NCBI RefSeq assembly: GCF_021513215.1
Contig: NZ_CP090975.1
Span: 1,109,501 to 1,173,500, forward strand
DNA: 64,000 nt
Direction: 5' to 3'
Source: Suttonella sp. R2A3
GTDB lineage: Bacteria > Pseudomonadota > Gammaproteobacteria > Cardiobacteriales > Cardiobacteriaceae
A program made the position numbers and the translations under genes. Below, piece by piece: positions 38,716 through 48,721 of this stretch. A model generated the notes under the pieces. That model was not told the DNA's origin, made no database searches, and worked only from the letters and a program-made list of their open reading frames with translations. Within the stretch, counting starts at the first letter, position 1. Each line of letters starts with the position of its first letter.

Positions 38716-40059
38716 ATGAAAGCAAATATTGAACTTTTGGCCCCTGCTGGCTCATTAAAAACCATGCGCTACGCCTTTGCCTATGGCGCAGACGCGGTAT
38801 ACGCGGGTGCCGCGCGCTATAGCCTGCGTATGCGTGGCAACGAATTTAACGACGAAAACTTAAAAACCGGGATTGATGAAGCCCACGCACTGGGTAAGCA
38901 ATTTTTCTTAACCGTCAACACGATGCCGCATAACTATAAACTACAAACGGCGATTCGTGATTTAACGCCCGCCCTTTCGGCCAATCCTGATGCGGTGATT
39001 ATGTCCGATCCCGGCTTGATTATGCTGGTTAAAGAAGCGTTCCCTGACATGCCGATTCATTTGTCTGTCCAGGCGAACACCGTCAACTGGGCAACCGTCA
39101 AATTCTGGCAGTCAGCCGGGATTTCGCGGGTTATTTTATCGCGCGAACTCTCACTCAAAGAAATCGAAGAAATTCGCCAACGTTGCCCGGATATGGAGCT
39201 CGAAGTATTCGTGCATGGCGCGCTGTGTATTGCTTATTCTGGTCGTTGTCTGCTCTCTGGCTATTTCAATAACCGCGATCCCAACCAAGGTACTTGCACC
39301 AACGCCTGCCGCTGGCAATACAATACCCACGGCAGTGAAGAAAACAGCGAAGGTGCGTTTATTCCCTCCGCCGATCAAATTTTCTCACCCGACGCGCTGC
39401 AAGGAATTACCGATAGCCGCGAGCGCCACCCTGCCGCTGACGGCGTGTACTTCCTCGAAGAAAAAGAGCGTCCGGGTGAATACATGGAAATCACTGAAGA
39501 CGATCATGGCACCTACATCATGAACTCACGCGATCTGCGCGCGATTGAACACGTCGGCGAACTGGTCAAAATTGGCGTGGATTGCTTGAAGATCGAAGGC
39601 CGGACGAAATCGCATTATTACGCAGCGCGTACTGCACAGCTCTACCGCCAGGCGATTGATGATGCGCTAGCCGGACGCGACTTTAACCCGCAGCTAAATA
39701 GCAAATTGGAAGGATTGGCCAACCGTGGCTATACCGATGGCTTTTTTGTTCGTCGACAAATCAAAGCGCAACAAAACTACGAAACCGGTTCATCAAATGC
39801 GGCTACCCAGCAATTCGTTGGCGAAATCACCGCTTATGACGCCGCAACCGGTCGCGCGACGATTGAAGCGAAAAACCATTTTGCGGTCGGTGACCGTTTG
39901 GAAGTGATCAGCCCTAAAGGCAACCGTGAGATCACCCTTGATGGACTGTGGTTAGCAAAAAATGGCGAGGCAGTAAACGCCGCCAAAGGGAGCGGCTGGG
40001 TTGTTGAAGCCGAAATCGGCGAAATCGATGACTGCACCCTACTCGCACGCAACCTGTAA
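38716..40059 (+). CDS. trhP: tRNA 5-hydroxyuridine synthesis protein TrhP (peptidase U32 family)
   Basis: A 447-residue protein of the YegQ type. It starts IELLAPAGSLKTMRYAFAYG. The U32 signature EVFVHGALCIAYSGRCLLSG and the cysteine block GTCTNACRW (an Fe-S type cluster site) are near residues 165-200. TrhP is needed for prephenate-dependent hydroxylation of U34 in several tRNAs. It stands alone, with no proteolytic role expected. Confidence 0.9.
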   Translation: MKANIELLAPAGSLKTMRYAFAYGADAVYAGAARYSLRMRGNEFNDENLKTGIDEAHALGKQFFLTVNTMPHNYKLQTAIRDLTPALSANPDAVIMSDPGLIMLVKEAFPDMPIHLSVQANTVNWATVKFWQSAGISRVILSRELSLKEIEEIRQRCPDMELEVFVHGALCIAYSGRCLLSGYFNNRDPNQGTCTNACRWQYNTHGSEENSEGAFIPSADQIFSPDALQGITDSRERHPAADGVYFLEEKERPGEYMEITEDDHGTYIMNSRDLRAIEHVGELVKIGVDCLKIEGRTKSHYYAARTAQLYRQAIDDALAGRDFNPQLNSKLEGLANRGYTDGFFVRRQIKAQQNYETGSSNAATQQFVGEITAYDAATGRATIEAKNHFAVGDRLEVISPKGNREITLDGLWLAKNGEAVNAAKGSGWVVEAEIGEIDDCTLLARNL

Positions 40060-40083
40060 TCTACCCTATGCAGCGCTGGCTCA

Positions 40084-40437
40084 TTAACCGATGTATTGAG
40101 CCAGCGCTGCTTGTTGCCAACCCAATATGGTCGGCTCACCGTCGATCTCAATGAGTGGCCGTTTCATCAGCGTTGGGTACTCAGCCAATACCCGCACCAC
40201 CCCGTCCTCACCTTCTGATAAAGCGTCATTAATCTGCGCTTTATGGTTGCGATAGGTCGTCGAGCGTTTATTGATTAACGCATCACCAAAGCTTTGATAC
40301 CAGCGCGTATATTGCGTTTGAGTGGGCAGATCCTCGCGCACATCGCTAAAGGTGTAGCTGATGTGCGCTTTATCGAGCCATTGTCGTGTTTTACGCACCG
40401 AATCACAGCTAGAGATTCCGTAGATCGTTATATTCAT
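40084..40437 (-). CDS. Spx/ArsC-like protein (YffB type)
   Basis: A 117-residue thioredoxin-fold protein. It starts MNITIYGISSCDSVRKTRQW and has the C-terminal block RPLIEIDGEPTILGW. The N-terminal CxxC of redox-active members is reduced to a single cysteine (CDSV), as in YffB. Residues are not consistent with a classical arsenate reductase operon, and no ars genes are near. Its function in the cell is not established. Confidence 0.82.
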   Translation of the reverse strand: MNITIYGISSCDSVRKTRQWLDKAHISYTFSDVREDLPTQTQYTRWYQSFGDALINKRSTTYRNHKAQINDALSEGEDGVVRVLAEYPTLMKRPLIEIDGEPTILGWQQAALAQYIG

Positions 40438-40461
40438 GGCATATTCCTTAAAAACTATTGC

Positions 40462-40467
40462 TATACT
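40462..40467 (+). promoter_or_regulatory. -10 box before the glycosyltransferase gene
   Basis: A perfect TATACT in the 62-base divergent gap. Transcription would then start near 40474, downstream of the first in-frame ATG at 40458. This supports the ATG at 40500 as the true start. The -35 is not clear. Confidence 0.45.
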
Positions 40468-40499
40468 ACAGGGGTTATTTTGCGCTTTACAGGCTGTTT

Positions 40500-41267
40500 A
40501 TGGACACTATACCGCTTAGCATCGTGATCATCACCCTAAACGAATCCAGCAATATTGGCCATATCTTGGATGATTTATGCGCACAAAGTCTTACGAATTT
40601 CGAAGTGGTTGTTTGTGATAGCAATAGCGACGATGATACGGTCGCGATTGCTGAAGCGTATGCTGATCGCCTGGACTTACGCACGGTAGTCATGCAACAA
40701 CGCGGCACCAGCCTTGGGCGCAATACTGGCGCTGCACACGCACGCCACGAACGCCTACTGTTTTTAGATGCTGATGTGCGTCTGCGCGCAGATTTTATCG
40801 CGCAATTACACGCAGTGTTAAATAAACGTCGGCTATTGGTTGGCGCTGGACGGATGACCTCAAGCGACACCCGTTGGCTGAATCGTCTGGGTATTCGTTT
40901 ATTTGACTTAGGCATGTGGCTTACCCAATGGCATTTCCCGACCTGCACTGGCGCGTGTATCGTTAGCAGCAAAACGGTGCATGAGTTTATCGGTGGTTTT
41001 GATGAACGCATTACCCTATGTGAGGATTGCGATTATGTGAAGCGCGCAAGCCAAACGTTTCGTTTTCGCATGCTGCCGGTGTTTTTTGAATTCCACCCGC
41101 GACGTCTCGATCAAGATGGGATTTTTCGCTTAGGCTGGACGTACTTCAAAGCCAATGTGATGCGCTTTTTTCGCGGCGAACTCACCGAAAACGAAATCCA
41201 CTATCCTTTTGCCCACTACCAGCAAGACGATAAATCAAACGAACAAAAATCGCGGCAGACCCCTTAA
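40500..41267 (+). CDS. family 2 glycosyltransferase
   Basis: A 255-residue GT-A fold enzyme. It starts MDTIPLSIVIITLNESSNIG with the nucleotide-sugar aspartate in VVCDSNSDDDT and the metal-binding LFLDADVRLR. There is a short hydrophobic patch, but no clear membrane domain is predicted. A tail of charged residues ends DDKSNEQKSRQTP. It overlaps the DedA gene by one base (TAATG). The product could be an envelope glycan or glycolipid, and the sugar is unknown. Confidence 0.82.
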   Translation: MDTIPLSIVIITLNESSNIGHILDDLCAQSLTNFEVVVCDSNSDDDTVAIAEAYADRLDLRTVVMQQRGTSLGRNTGAAHARHERLLFLDADVRLRADFIAQLHAVLNKRRLLVGAGRMTSSDTRWLNRLGIRLFDLGMWLTQWHFPTCTGACIVSSKTVHEFIGGFDERITLCEDCDYVKRASQTFRFRMLPVFFEFHPRRLDQDGIFRLGWTYFKANVMRFFRGELTENEIHYPFAHYQQDDKSNEQKSRQTP

Positions 41268-41878
41268 TGCCTGATTGGCTCGCCAGTTGGTTAAACACAC
41301 CATGGCTACCCTTGTTGTTGTTTGCTGGCGCTTTTGGCGACGCATTTTTATTCACCAGCGTGTTGGTTTTTGGTGAACTGTTTTTTATCGCTTCTGGCTA
41401 TGTTAGCGCACAAACACACAATTATTGGCTTCTTGGCATCGTCTGGTTAGGTGCATTTATGGGGGATGTCAGCAGTTTTGCGTTTGGCCGTCATGTTGGG
41501 GTGCGCGGGATTCGCCGCATTACCCACCGCCGCGCAAAGTGGCGCTTAAATGTGCAACGCGCTATCCGAATGTTGCGCAATAAGGGCGCGAGAACGGTGT
41601 TTTTTGCCCGCCTGCTTGGTCCTATCTCGAAAATCACCCCTTTTCTTGCCGGTGCGCTGAATATGCGCTGGCGACCTTTTTTATGCGCCAGCGGCGCAGG
41701 GGTTATGTGTGCGAGCACGCAATTTATCCTCATCGGCTGGTTACTCGCCCATGGCATCAACGCGCATGAACGAATTGTGCCGTGGATTATCGAACAGCAC
41801 TATTGGTTATTGCCGGTGATTATTGTCCTCATCGGCGTTGTTATCGTCTATCGGCTTCGTCATCGTCAATCGTCATAG
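41267..41878 (+). CDS. DedA family membrane protein
   Basis: A 203-residue protein with five to six membrane segments. It carries the family motif around GAFMGDVSSFAFGRHVG and the arginine block FFARLLGPISKITPFLAG (about residues 113-130). DedA proteins flip phospholipids or undecaprenyl phosphate across the membrane. Coupling with a glycosyltransferase would fit recycling of a lipid carrier (inference). Confidence 0.85.
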   Translation: MPDWLASWLNTPWLPLLLFAGAFGDAFLFTSVLVFGELFFIASGYVSAQTHNYWLLGIVWLGAFMGDVSSFAFGRHVGVRGIRRITHRRAKWRLNVQRAIRMLRNKGARTVFFARLLGPISKITPFLAGALNMRWRPFLCASGAGVMCASTQFILIGWLLAHGINAHERIVPWIIEQHYWLLPVIIVLIGVVIVYRLRHRQSS

Positions 41879-41917
41879 CTCATGTCATAATGGGCCAAAA
41901 TGAAATCGGAGCGACTG

Positions 41918-42865
41918 ATGCGTATCACAACCACACAAAATGTAACGATTGCCGAATTTGGCGCACCTTCTGTATTAACGTTTAATACTTCTGCCAGTGT
42001 GCTGGAGATTAGCGATGGGCAAGTGTTGATCGAAAATCATTTTGCCGGTGTTAACCCTGTAGATTGCAAAACCCGCGCAGGATTGGGTTGGGGCGCAAAG
42101 TATTTTGAGCCGCTATTGCCTGCCGTGATTGGTTTTGACTGCGCAGGTGTGGTTGTTGAAAGCCGTGATGACCGTTTTCAAACAGGCGATCGCGTATGCG
42201 CGCTCAGTTTTGCCGGTGGCACATACGCCCAACATGTCGCTGTTGATGGCGATTTGTTAGCGCGCGTACCAGAGTCTGTTGACTTGCGTGAAGCAGGCGC
42301 ATTGCCTTGTGCTGGCACAACCGCCTACCAACTGATTAAACAAGCCAATTTACAAGGTGGTGAGCATGTAGTGATGAGCGCGCCCGCTGGTGGCGTTGGT
42401 CATCTTGCCTTGCAATTATTGCGCGACAAAAACATTCGCCTCACCTTGATTGCCTCAGCTGAAAAACGGGCATTATTGGGTGATCCCAGCGACGTTGACT
42501 GGATCGATTACCACGCACAAGACACCTTTCCAGCCTTAGAAGCCGATCTATTGCTCGATCTCGTTGGTGGAGACGCGGCGGTTCAAGCGTTAGATACCCT
42601 AAAAGCCAATGCCCGGGTAATCTGCCTGCCAAGTATCCATGTACCCCTACTCCAAGAAGCCGGCGCTGCGCGTGGCTTGCAGGTTGAAGGATTCATGGTT
42701 AAACCAAACGCTGATGATCTTGACGCGCTGGTTCAGCTACTCGCGAACAAGCAGTTGCATGTGCATATTGCCGAAACTTATCCCTTAAGTGAGGCAAGTA
42801 GCGCACACACCGCCCAAGAAAGCGGGCGAACATTTGGTAAAATTGTACTAAACACAACCCCGTAA
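41918..42865 (+). CDS. zinc-independent MDR oxidoreductase (quinone oxidoreductase-like)
   Basis: 315 residues. The N-terminal GroES-like domain has the pattern HFAGVNPVDCKTR and GFDCAGVVVES. A Rossmann domain follows with APAGGVGHLALQLLRDK (about residues 160-175). No structural zinc cysteine cluster is seen. I choose the ATG at 41918 with CGGAG 6 bases upstream. The substrate is unknown. Confidence 0.8.
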   Translation: MRITTTQNVTIAEFGAPSVLTFNTSASVLEISDGQVLIENHFAGVNPVDCKTRAGLGWGAKYFEPLLPAVIGFDCAGVVVESRDDRFQTGDRVCALSFAGGTYAQHVAVDGDLLARVPESVDLREAGALPCAGTTAYQLIKQANLQGGEHVVMSAPAGGVGHLALQLLRDKNIRLTLIASAEKRALLGDPSDVDWIDYHAQDTFPALEADLLLDLVGGDAAVQALDTLKANARVICLPSIHVPLLQEAGAARGLQVEGFMVKPNADDLDALVQLLANKQLHVHIAETYPLSEASSAHTAQESGRTFGKIVLNTTP

Positions 42866-42882
42866 ATAGTAGAGTTAATGCC

Positions 42883-43392
42883 ATGATTGCGAATTTATTG
42901 CTTGGATTAGGTTTTATCTTTTACACCTCAAACAATACCGTCCCTGCTGCTACTGTTGCCACTAATGCAGGCAACGAGGATTGTGCACTATTCGCCCCTT
43001 CCGAGCGGACACTTAATGCCGCAGATTTTGCGCTTGATCCCCAGGATTTAGCGGGAGTAAGTCTTGTCAATATTTGGGCGTTATGGTGCGCACCGTGTCG
43101 CGAGGAATTGCCACTGCTTGATTCACTCGCCGTCGACGATCAAATCAATATTATCGCGCTGAATCTCGGTGATGACCCACAAGCGATTGCCCAGTTTGGG
43201 TCGGATGTTCAGATTGAGCAGCTGGATTTAAGCCGATCTGCACCTGAAGATATCTTGCACACCTTAGGGGCACAGGGTTTGCCGTATAACGCCTTGTTTG
43301 TTGAAGGCAAGCTTTACGGTGTGCACAATCGAGCGATCATCGATAAAGACGCCTTACAAAGCTGCCTGCAAAGCTTTACGGACACCCCATAA
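42883..43392 (+). CDS. TlpA-like thioredoxin-fold protein
   Basis: A 169-residue protein with an N-terminal hydrophobic segment (about residues 2-14) that would hold or export it to the periplasm. The thioredoxin active site is CAPC at 69-72 in VNIWALWCAPCREELP. The cis-proline is in QGLPYNALF. It is followed with a one-base overlap by a Tat-type exported propeller-like protein. There are no cytochrome c maturation genes nearby, so it need not be CcmG. Confidence 0.85.
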   Translation: MIANLLLGLGFIFYTSNNTVPAATVATNAGNEDCALFAPSERTLNAADFALDPQDLAGVSLVNIWALWCAPCREELPLLDSLAVDDQINIIALNLGDDPQAIAQFGSDVQIEQLDLSRSAPEDILHTLGAQGLPYNALFVEGKLYGVHNRAIIDKDALQSCLQSFTDTP

Positions 43393-44525
43393 TGGAGCGG
43401 CGCGCGTTGCTTCGCTTCGCCGCTTTTAGCGGTATATTGGCGATCGCGCCGCGCGGCTATGCTGCTAATAAAATAGCCTACTACGAGCCAAGCCGTTATG
43501 CGTTTGTCACCGATGTACTCCACCACCGTTTTTCGGTTGCTGATATTGTTAGCGGACAAAGCGTGGGCAGCATTGCCTTACCCGCACTACCGAAAGTCTT
43601 GGCAAGCAGTAAAGACTCGCCGTATTTAGCCTTTAGCGACCGAATTGCCTCACGAGTATGGCTCTTACAGCAAAAAAGCCAGGCGATGACACACTATGAC
43701 CTGCCTTCACCGGTTTATAAGCTGTTTTTCTTACCCTCTTCAACGCTGCTGGTGATCGCACTCGAAGCACAGGTCGCGCTATTAGATTACGCCAGCGGCA
43801 CACTCAAGATCTTACCCGGCACGTTCCAATCGCGTTACGCGCATTTCTCCACCATCATCAGCCCAGTCAGTCAAACCCTTACCGTACTCGAAGAGCGCAG
43901 CAGCAACATCCAGCGCTGGGACATTGAGCGCGGTGACGCTTGGCAGGCGATATCCATCGGAGGCAAAGCGGGTTTTGCCCATGGTGTACCGGGATTTGCC
44001 GATGCATTAATCGCCTTTACCACCTATCAGCGCAAAGAAGTGATCTTTTACACGCCGGAGACGGAGTCCATCAAACGATTTCCGTCACCCGATAACACAC
44101 GCTTTTTAGAGCCTTATCTCAGTAACGATTTATCGTTTGCGGCCTTTGCCAATTTAGGCGGCTACTTACACCTGCGCCGTTTAGGGAAACATCCCCGTGA
44201 ACATAGCGTGCAACTCGATTTTACCCCACGTTATTTGCGCAGCGGTTGGCTCGATCGCTACTTAGTAATCGGTGGTGATGGCTATCTGCAAATCCGTGAC
44301 GCTAAAACGCTGATAATTTTGGATACCATCGACTTAGATGGCGCAAGCATTATCAGTATATGGGTGAGTGGCGACAGCAAATACGCACTCTTTACCTACG
44401 GCGGCAGCGCAACGTTAGGCGTGTATAACCTGCAAACGCTAAGCCGAGCCCCGGATATCACGTTGCCCAGTATTATGCAGCCAAACCGCATCACAATGAA
44501 CAGCACCAACAACATCTGTTTTTAA
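43392..44525 (+). CDS. exported beta-propeller-like protein of unknown function
   Basis: 377 residues. The N-terminus MERRALLRFAAFSGILA with GYAA further on looks like a twin-arginine signal. The mature part has repeating short beta-strand blocks with aromatic and aspartate spacing (for example KLFFLPSSTLLVIALEAQVA and GYLQIRDAKTLIILD) as in WD40/YVTN-like propellers, but no clear family match. It is translationally coupled to the TlpA-like gene, so it may be its redox partner, or the pair may act on one periplasmic substrate. I do not recognise the family. Confidence 0.7.
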   Translation: MERRALLRFAAFSGILAIAPRGYAANKIAYYEPSRYAFVTDVLHHRFSVADIVSGQSVGSIALPALPKVLASSKDSPYLAFSDRIASRVWLLQQKSQAMTHYDLPSPVYKLFFLPSSTLLVIALEAQVALLDYASGTLKILPGTFQSRYAHFSTIISPVSQTLTVLEERSSNIQRWDIERGDAWQAISIGGKAGFAHGVPGFADALIAFTTYQRKEVIFYTPETESIKRFPSPDNTRFLEPYLSNDLSFAAFANLGGYLHLRRLGKHPREHSVQLDFTPRYLRSGWLDRYLVIGGDGYLQIRDAKTLIILDTIDLDGASIISIWVSGDSKYALFTYGGSATLGVYNLQTLSRAPDITLPSIMQPNRITMNSTNNICF

Positions 44526-44642
44526 TCCTAATCCGTCTTAGCACATAGCACACGCTGAAGTGGTGCTTGCTCGCTATTGCTCAGGGGATTTAATCGCTGA
44601 GCAGCCCATTATTACTAAATAAATTAGCGTAAAAAATTTTAT

Positions 44643-44670
44643 TTGGGAAACGGTGCTCCAATCTGATAAT
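44643..44670 (+). promoter_or_regulatory. candidate promoter of prpEBCD
   Basis: TTGGGA (44643-44648), a 16-base spacer and GATAAT (44665-44670), 47 bases before prpE. The 192-base gap has no other clear element. No PrpR-type regulator gene is adjacent. Confidence 0.35.
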
Positions 44671-44717
44671 CTAAATCTATTATAAGTATAAATAAATAAA
44701 CAACCGAGGAGTTAACG

Positions 44718-46655
44718 ATGACCTCTCTACATCTCATGCGCGCAAAAGCCGCCGAACACCCTGAGCAATTTTGGGCCCCAGTTGCCGATAGCCTGCGTTG
44801 GCAAAAACCTTATGAACAAGCGTTAGACCGCAGCAAAGCGCCGTTTTATCGCTGGTTTTGTGGTGGGGAATTTAATATTTGTGACAATGCGATTGACCGC
44901 CATGTCGATGCTGGACGCGGCGACCAATTAGCGATTATTGTTGATAGCTCGATCACCGGACGCAAAGAACAATACACCTATAACCAGCTGCTTGATGAGG
45001 TTTCACGACTCGCTGGCGTGCTCAGTAACCACGGCGTGAATAAAGGCGATCGCGTGGTGGTATATATGCCAATGCTCGAGCAAGCGCTTTTTGCGATGCT
45101 CGCTTGTGCGCGTCTTGGCGCGATTCATTCGGTCGTTTTTGGTGGTTTTTCTGCCAAAGAACTCGGTAAACGGATTGATGATGCCAAGCCAAAAATGCTC
45201 CTCACCGCTTCTTGCGGTATCGAGCCAAAAGGGATTATCGAATATATGCCGATTGTGCGTAAAGCTTTAGAACAATGTGCGCATCATGTCGATAGCACCT
45301 TGGTCTGGCAGCGCAAGCGTTGTGTTGTGACGCTTGAAAGCCGTGAATATGACTGGCGCGAAGAAGCCGCTAACGCTGATCCAGTTGGATGCACGTGGGT
45401 TCGTGGTGAAGATCCACTCTATATTCTCTACACTTCTGGCACCACCGGTAAGCCTAAAGGCGTACAACGTGGTCATGCTGATTACGCCACCGGGCTTGTC
45501 TGGTCGATGGAGAACATCTATAACATTCACGCCGGTGATGTCTTTTGGTCGGCCTCAGATGTTGGCTGGGTGGTCGGACATTCTTATATTTGCTATGCCC
45601 CACTGCTCGCTGGTGCAACCACCGTGGTTTATGAAGGTAAACCGGTGGGCACACCTGATGCGGGTGCATTTTGGCGAGTGATCGCAGATTATGGCGTAAA
45701 ATCGCTTTTTACCGCACCGACCGCTATCCGCGCAATCCGCCGTGAAGACAGCCAAGGGAAACTCGTTGAACAATACGATCTGTCTAAACTTGAAAGTGTC
45801 TTCCTCGCTGGTGAACACAGCGATGCGAAAACCCTTGACTGGGTCAATGATAAACTTGGCGTACCGGTGATCGATCACTGGTGGCAAACCGAGACTGGCT
45901 GGCCAATTACCGCCTGCTTTATGGGCATTGATGATGCGCCCTACAAACCGTTTAATTCAGGGCTGGCCGTTCCTGGTCATCAAGTGTGCGCGCTCGATGA
46001 TCGAGGTCATCCAGTTGGTGCGCATACCATGGGTAATATCGCGATTCGTCTGCCGATGGCGCCTGGCACTTTACAAACCTTATGGTTAAACGATGAACGC
46101 TGTGAAGAAGCGTATTTCTCGCAATATCCCGGCTATTACTTAACCGGCGATTCAGGCCATTACGACGAAGACGGCTTTTGGCACGTGATGGGCCGGATTG
46201 ATGATGTGATCAACGTCGCCGGACACCGTCTATCCACCGGCGAGATGGAAGAGATTTTATCCGAGCACCCTGATGTGGCCGAAGTCGCGGTCATCGGGGT
46301 AAAAAACCGTCTTAAAGGACAAGTGCCGATTGGCTTTATCGTCAAAAAATCGACCAGTAAAAATGACAATGAAACGATTAAAGCGCAGGTCATTGAACAT
46401 ATGCGCGACGCACTCGGTGCGCTGGCAGTATTCAAACTGGTGACCGTTGTTGATAAACTGCCGAAAACGCGTTCGGGTAAAATTTTGCGCGCTACCATGC
46501 GCTCAATGGCCGATGATACACCGTACGATATTCCGGCGACCATCGAAGACCCCCACGCACTGGACATCATCAAAGCAGGATTGCGCGAGCTCGGCTATCC
46601 GCGCAATCAGGAGCTGGACATCAGCATCGTTGAACATCAAACCAAGGACATCTAA
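44718..46655 (+). CDS. prpE: propionyl-CoA synthetase
   Basis: A 645-residue ANL-superfamily ligase that activates propionate via propionyl-AMP. The adenylation motifs are [12 protein letters not shown] (about residue 241) and [16 protein letters not shown]. The C-terminal lysine motif is [29 protein letters not shown] is characteristic of PrpE. GAGGAG precedes the ATG. It is first of the prpEBCD unit and overlaps prpB by one base. Confidence 0.93.
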   Translation: MTSLHLMRAKAAEHPEQFWAPVADSLRWQKPYEQALDRSKAPFYRWFCGGEFNICDNAIDRHVDAGRGDQLAIIVDSSITGRKEQYTYNQLLDEVSRLAGVLSNHGVNKGDRVVVYMPMLEQALFAMLACARLGAIHSVVFGGFSAKELGKRIDDAKPKMLLTASCGIEPKGIIEYMPIVRKALEQCAHHVDSTLVWQRKRCVVTLESREYDWREEAANADPVGCTWVRGEDPLYILYTSGTTGKPKGVQRGHADYATGLVWSMENIYNIHAGDVFWSASDVGWVVGHSYICYAPLLAGATTVVYEGKPVGTPDAGAFWRVIADYGVKSLFTAPTAIRAIRREDSQGKLVEQYDLSKLESVFLAGEHSDAKTLDWVNDKLGVPVIDHWWQTETGWPITACFMGIDDAPYKPFNSGLAVPGHQVCALDDRGHPVGAHTMGNIAIRLPMAPGTLQTLWLNDERCEEAYFSQYPGYYLTGDSGHYDEDGFWHVMGRIDDVINVAGHRLSTGEMEEILSEHPDVAEVAVIGVKNRLKGQVPIGFIVKKSTSKNDNETIKAQVIEHMRDALGALAVFKLVTVVDKLPKTRSGKILRATMRSMADDTPYDIPATIEDPHALDIIKAGLRELGYPRNQELDISIVEHQTKDI

Positions 46656-47533
46656 TGCACACACCATCTGCTGGTAAACGTTTTCGTGAGGCGATTGAGC
46701 GCGAAAAACCGCTCCAAATTATGGGGGCGATCAATGCCTATAGTGCCCGTCTTGCTCAAGCTGCTGGCTATCAAGCGATTTATCTTTCTGGTGGCGGAGT
46801 GGCCGCCTGCTCGCTCGGCGTGCCGGATTTAGGGATCACCACCTTAAACGACGTCTTGATCGATGCCAAACGCATCACAGGCGTTGTTGACACCCCGCTT
46901 TTAGTCGATATCGACACTGGCTGGGGTGGCGCGTTTAATATCGCACGCGCGATTCGTGAGCTCACCCAGGCCGGCGTTGCTGCGGTGCATATGGAAGACC
47001 AAATTGGGCAGAAACGCTGCGGACATCGTCCAAATAAAGCGCTGGTCAGCACAGAAGAAATGTGTGATCGCGTAAAAGCCGCGGTTGATGCAAAAACCGA
47101 CCCGGATTTTGTTTTGATGGCGCGCACCGATGCGTATAACAACGAAGGATTAGACGCCGCGATTGCGCGTGCCCAAGCCTATATTGAGGCCGGTGCAGAT
47201 ATGATTTTTGCCGAAGCAATGGCGAGCCTTGACGAGTATCGCCGCTTTGCTGAAGCCATCGACAAACCACTGCTTGCCAACATCACTGAGTTTGGCAAAA
47301 CGCCTTTGTTTAGCCGTGATGAGTTGGCCTCGGTAGGCGTTGCGATGGTGCTTTATCCTTTATCAGCATTTCGCGCGGCAAGCCTTGCCACTGAACGCGT
47401 GTACGCAGAAATTCGCGCTCAAGGCACGCAAGAACATCTGCTTGATACGATGCAAACGCGCGACGCGCTGTATGAGCGTCTCAACTACCATGCGTTTGAG
47501 CAACAACTTGATCGCATCAACCAACAGAAATAG
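46655..47533 (+). CDS. prpB: 2-methylisocitrate lyase
   Basis: A 292-residue protein of the isocitrate lyase/PEP mutase family. The catalytic loop is KRCGHRPNK, with the metal-binding DIDTGWGG before it. It cleaves 2-methylisocitrate to pyruvate and succinate. Isocitrate lyase proper has a longer, different loop region. It lies between prpE and prpC. Confidence 0.94.
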   Translation: MHTPSAGKRFREAIEREKPLQIMGAINAYSARLAQAAGYQAIYLSGGGVAACSLGVPDLGITTLNDVLIDAKRITGVVDTPLLVDIDTGWGGAFNIARAIRELTQAGVAAVHMEDQIGQKRCGHRPNKALVSTEEMCDRVKAAVDAKTDPDFVLMARTDAYNNEGLDAAIARAQAYIEAGADMIFAEAMASLDEYRRFAEAIDKPLLANITEFGKTPLFSRDELASVGVAMVLYPLSAFRAASLATERVYAEIRAQGTQEHLLDTMQTRDALYERLNYHAFEQQLDRINQQK

Positions 47534-47542
47534 GAGCACACT

Positions 47543-48658
47543 ATGAGTAACGCATCCGGATTGCGCGGCCAGGTCGCCGGCAAAACCAGTATCTGTACTG
47601 TCGGTCAATCAGGCGACGGCCTGCATTATCGCGGCTACAGCGTCGAAGACTTAGCACAACGCGCCAGCTTTGAAGAAGTCGCTTATATGCTAATCAAAGG
47701 CGAGCTACCAACGCAAAGCGAGCTCAACGCATTTCGCGCCAAAATGATCGAATACCGCGGCCTGCCTGAGCCATTAAAAGCCACCCTTGAGCAAATCCCT
47801 AAAGACACTCACCCGATGGATGTATTGCGTACTGGTTGCTCGATGCTCGGCAATCTGTATCCGGAAACGGATTTTAGTGAGCAAGAACTCGCCACCATCA
47901 GTATGCTCGCGAACTTACCGGCGATTGTCACCTATTGGTATCGCTACAGCCACGACGGCGTACGCATCGAAACCAAACTCGATGACCCGCATATCGGCGG
48001 CTATTTCCTGCATATGTTGCACGACAAAGCGCCGAATGATCTAGACGCCGAAGTGATCAACGCCTCGTTGATCCTCTATGCTGAACACGAGTTTAACGCC
48101 TCAACGTTTACCGCACGTGTGGTCGCCTCAACCTTATCCGATATTTATTCGTGTGTCACTGCAGCAATTGGCGCCCTGCGCGGCCCATTACACGGTGGCG
48201 CGAATGAAGCGGCGATGGAAATGATCGAACAATGGCGCAGCGCTGATGAAGCTGAAGCCGCTTTGCTCGACAAGCTCAGTCGCAAAGAATTGGTGATGGG
48301 CTTTGGGCACGCGGTGTATAAGGTGCAAGACCCACGCAACGCGATCATCAAGCGATACAGCAAAAAACTCGCTGAGCAGGTTAATGACGATCACCTATAC
48401 GCGGTTTCTGAACGCGTGGAAGCGGTGATGAAGCGCGAGAAAAATATGTTCGCTAACGCGGACTTTTTCCACGCCTCAGCGTACACCTTTATGGGCATCC
48501 CGACCAAGCTGTTTACACCGATCTTTGTCTTCGCGCGTACCGCCGGTTGGACAGCGCATGTGATGGAGCAGCGCGCTGATAATCGGATTATCCGACCAGG
48601 TGCAGAGTATATTGGTCCGGCCGATCGCTCGTATGTGGCGATTGAAGATCGCAGCTAA
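47543..48658 (+). CDS. prpC: 2-methylcitrate synthase
   Basis: A 371-residue short citrate synthase. The active-site histidines and aspartate are in LHGGANEAAMEM, MGFGHAVYKVQDPR and the C-terminal FARTAGWTAHVMEQ. It condenses propionyl-CoA with oxaloacetate. Context (prpE, B, D) selects methylcitrate over citrate synthase. Confidence 0.94.
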   Translation: MSNASGLRGQVAGKTSICTVGQSGDGLHYRGYSVEDLAQRASFEEVAYMLIKGELPTQSELNAFRAKMIEYRGLPEPLKATLEQIPKDTHPMDVLRTGCSMLGNLYPETDFSEQELATISMLANLPAIVTYWYRYSHDGVRIETKLDDPHIGGYFLHMLHDKAPNDLDAEVINASLILYAEHEFNASTFTARVVASTLSDIYSCVTAAIGALRGPLHGGANEAAMEMIEQWRSADEAEAALLDKLSRKELVMGFGHAVYKVQDPRNAIIKRYSKKLAEQVNDDHLYAVSERVEAVMKREKNMFANADFFHASAYTFMGIPTKLFTPIFVFARTAGWTAHVMEQRADNRIIRPGAEYIGPADRSYVAIEDRS

Positions 48659-48687
48659 CAAACCACAACAATTTAAGCCTATTTTTA

Positions 48688-48711
48688 TTTTTTGATTAAT
48701 TTTTTGATTAA
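48688..48711 (+). repeat. 12-base tandem duplication before prpD
   Basis: TTTTTTGATTAA occurs twice with no gap, directly upstream of the prpD ribosome binding site (AAAGGA). It is AT-rich and within the transcribed prpC-prpD spacer. It could be slippage-prone. Confidence 0.8.
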
Positions 48712-48721
48712 AGGAACCCCT

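Noticed and set aside
40084-40437. Arsenate reductase call
   Set aside because: Only the fold family is shared. The second redox cysteine is absent and no ars genes are nearby.
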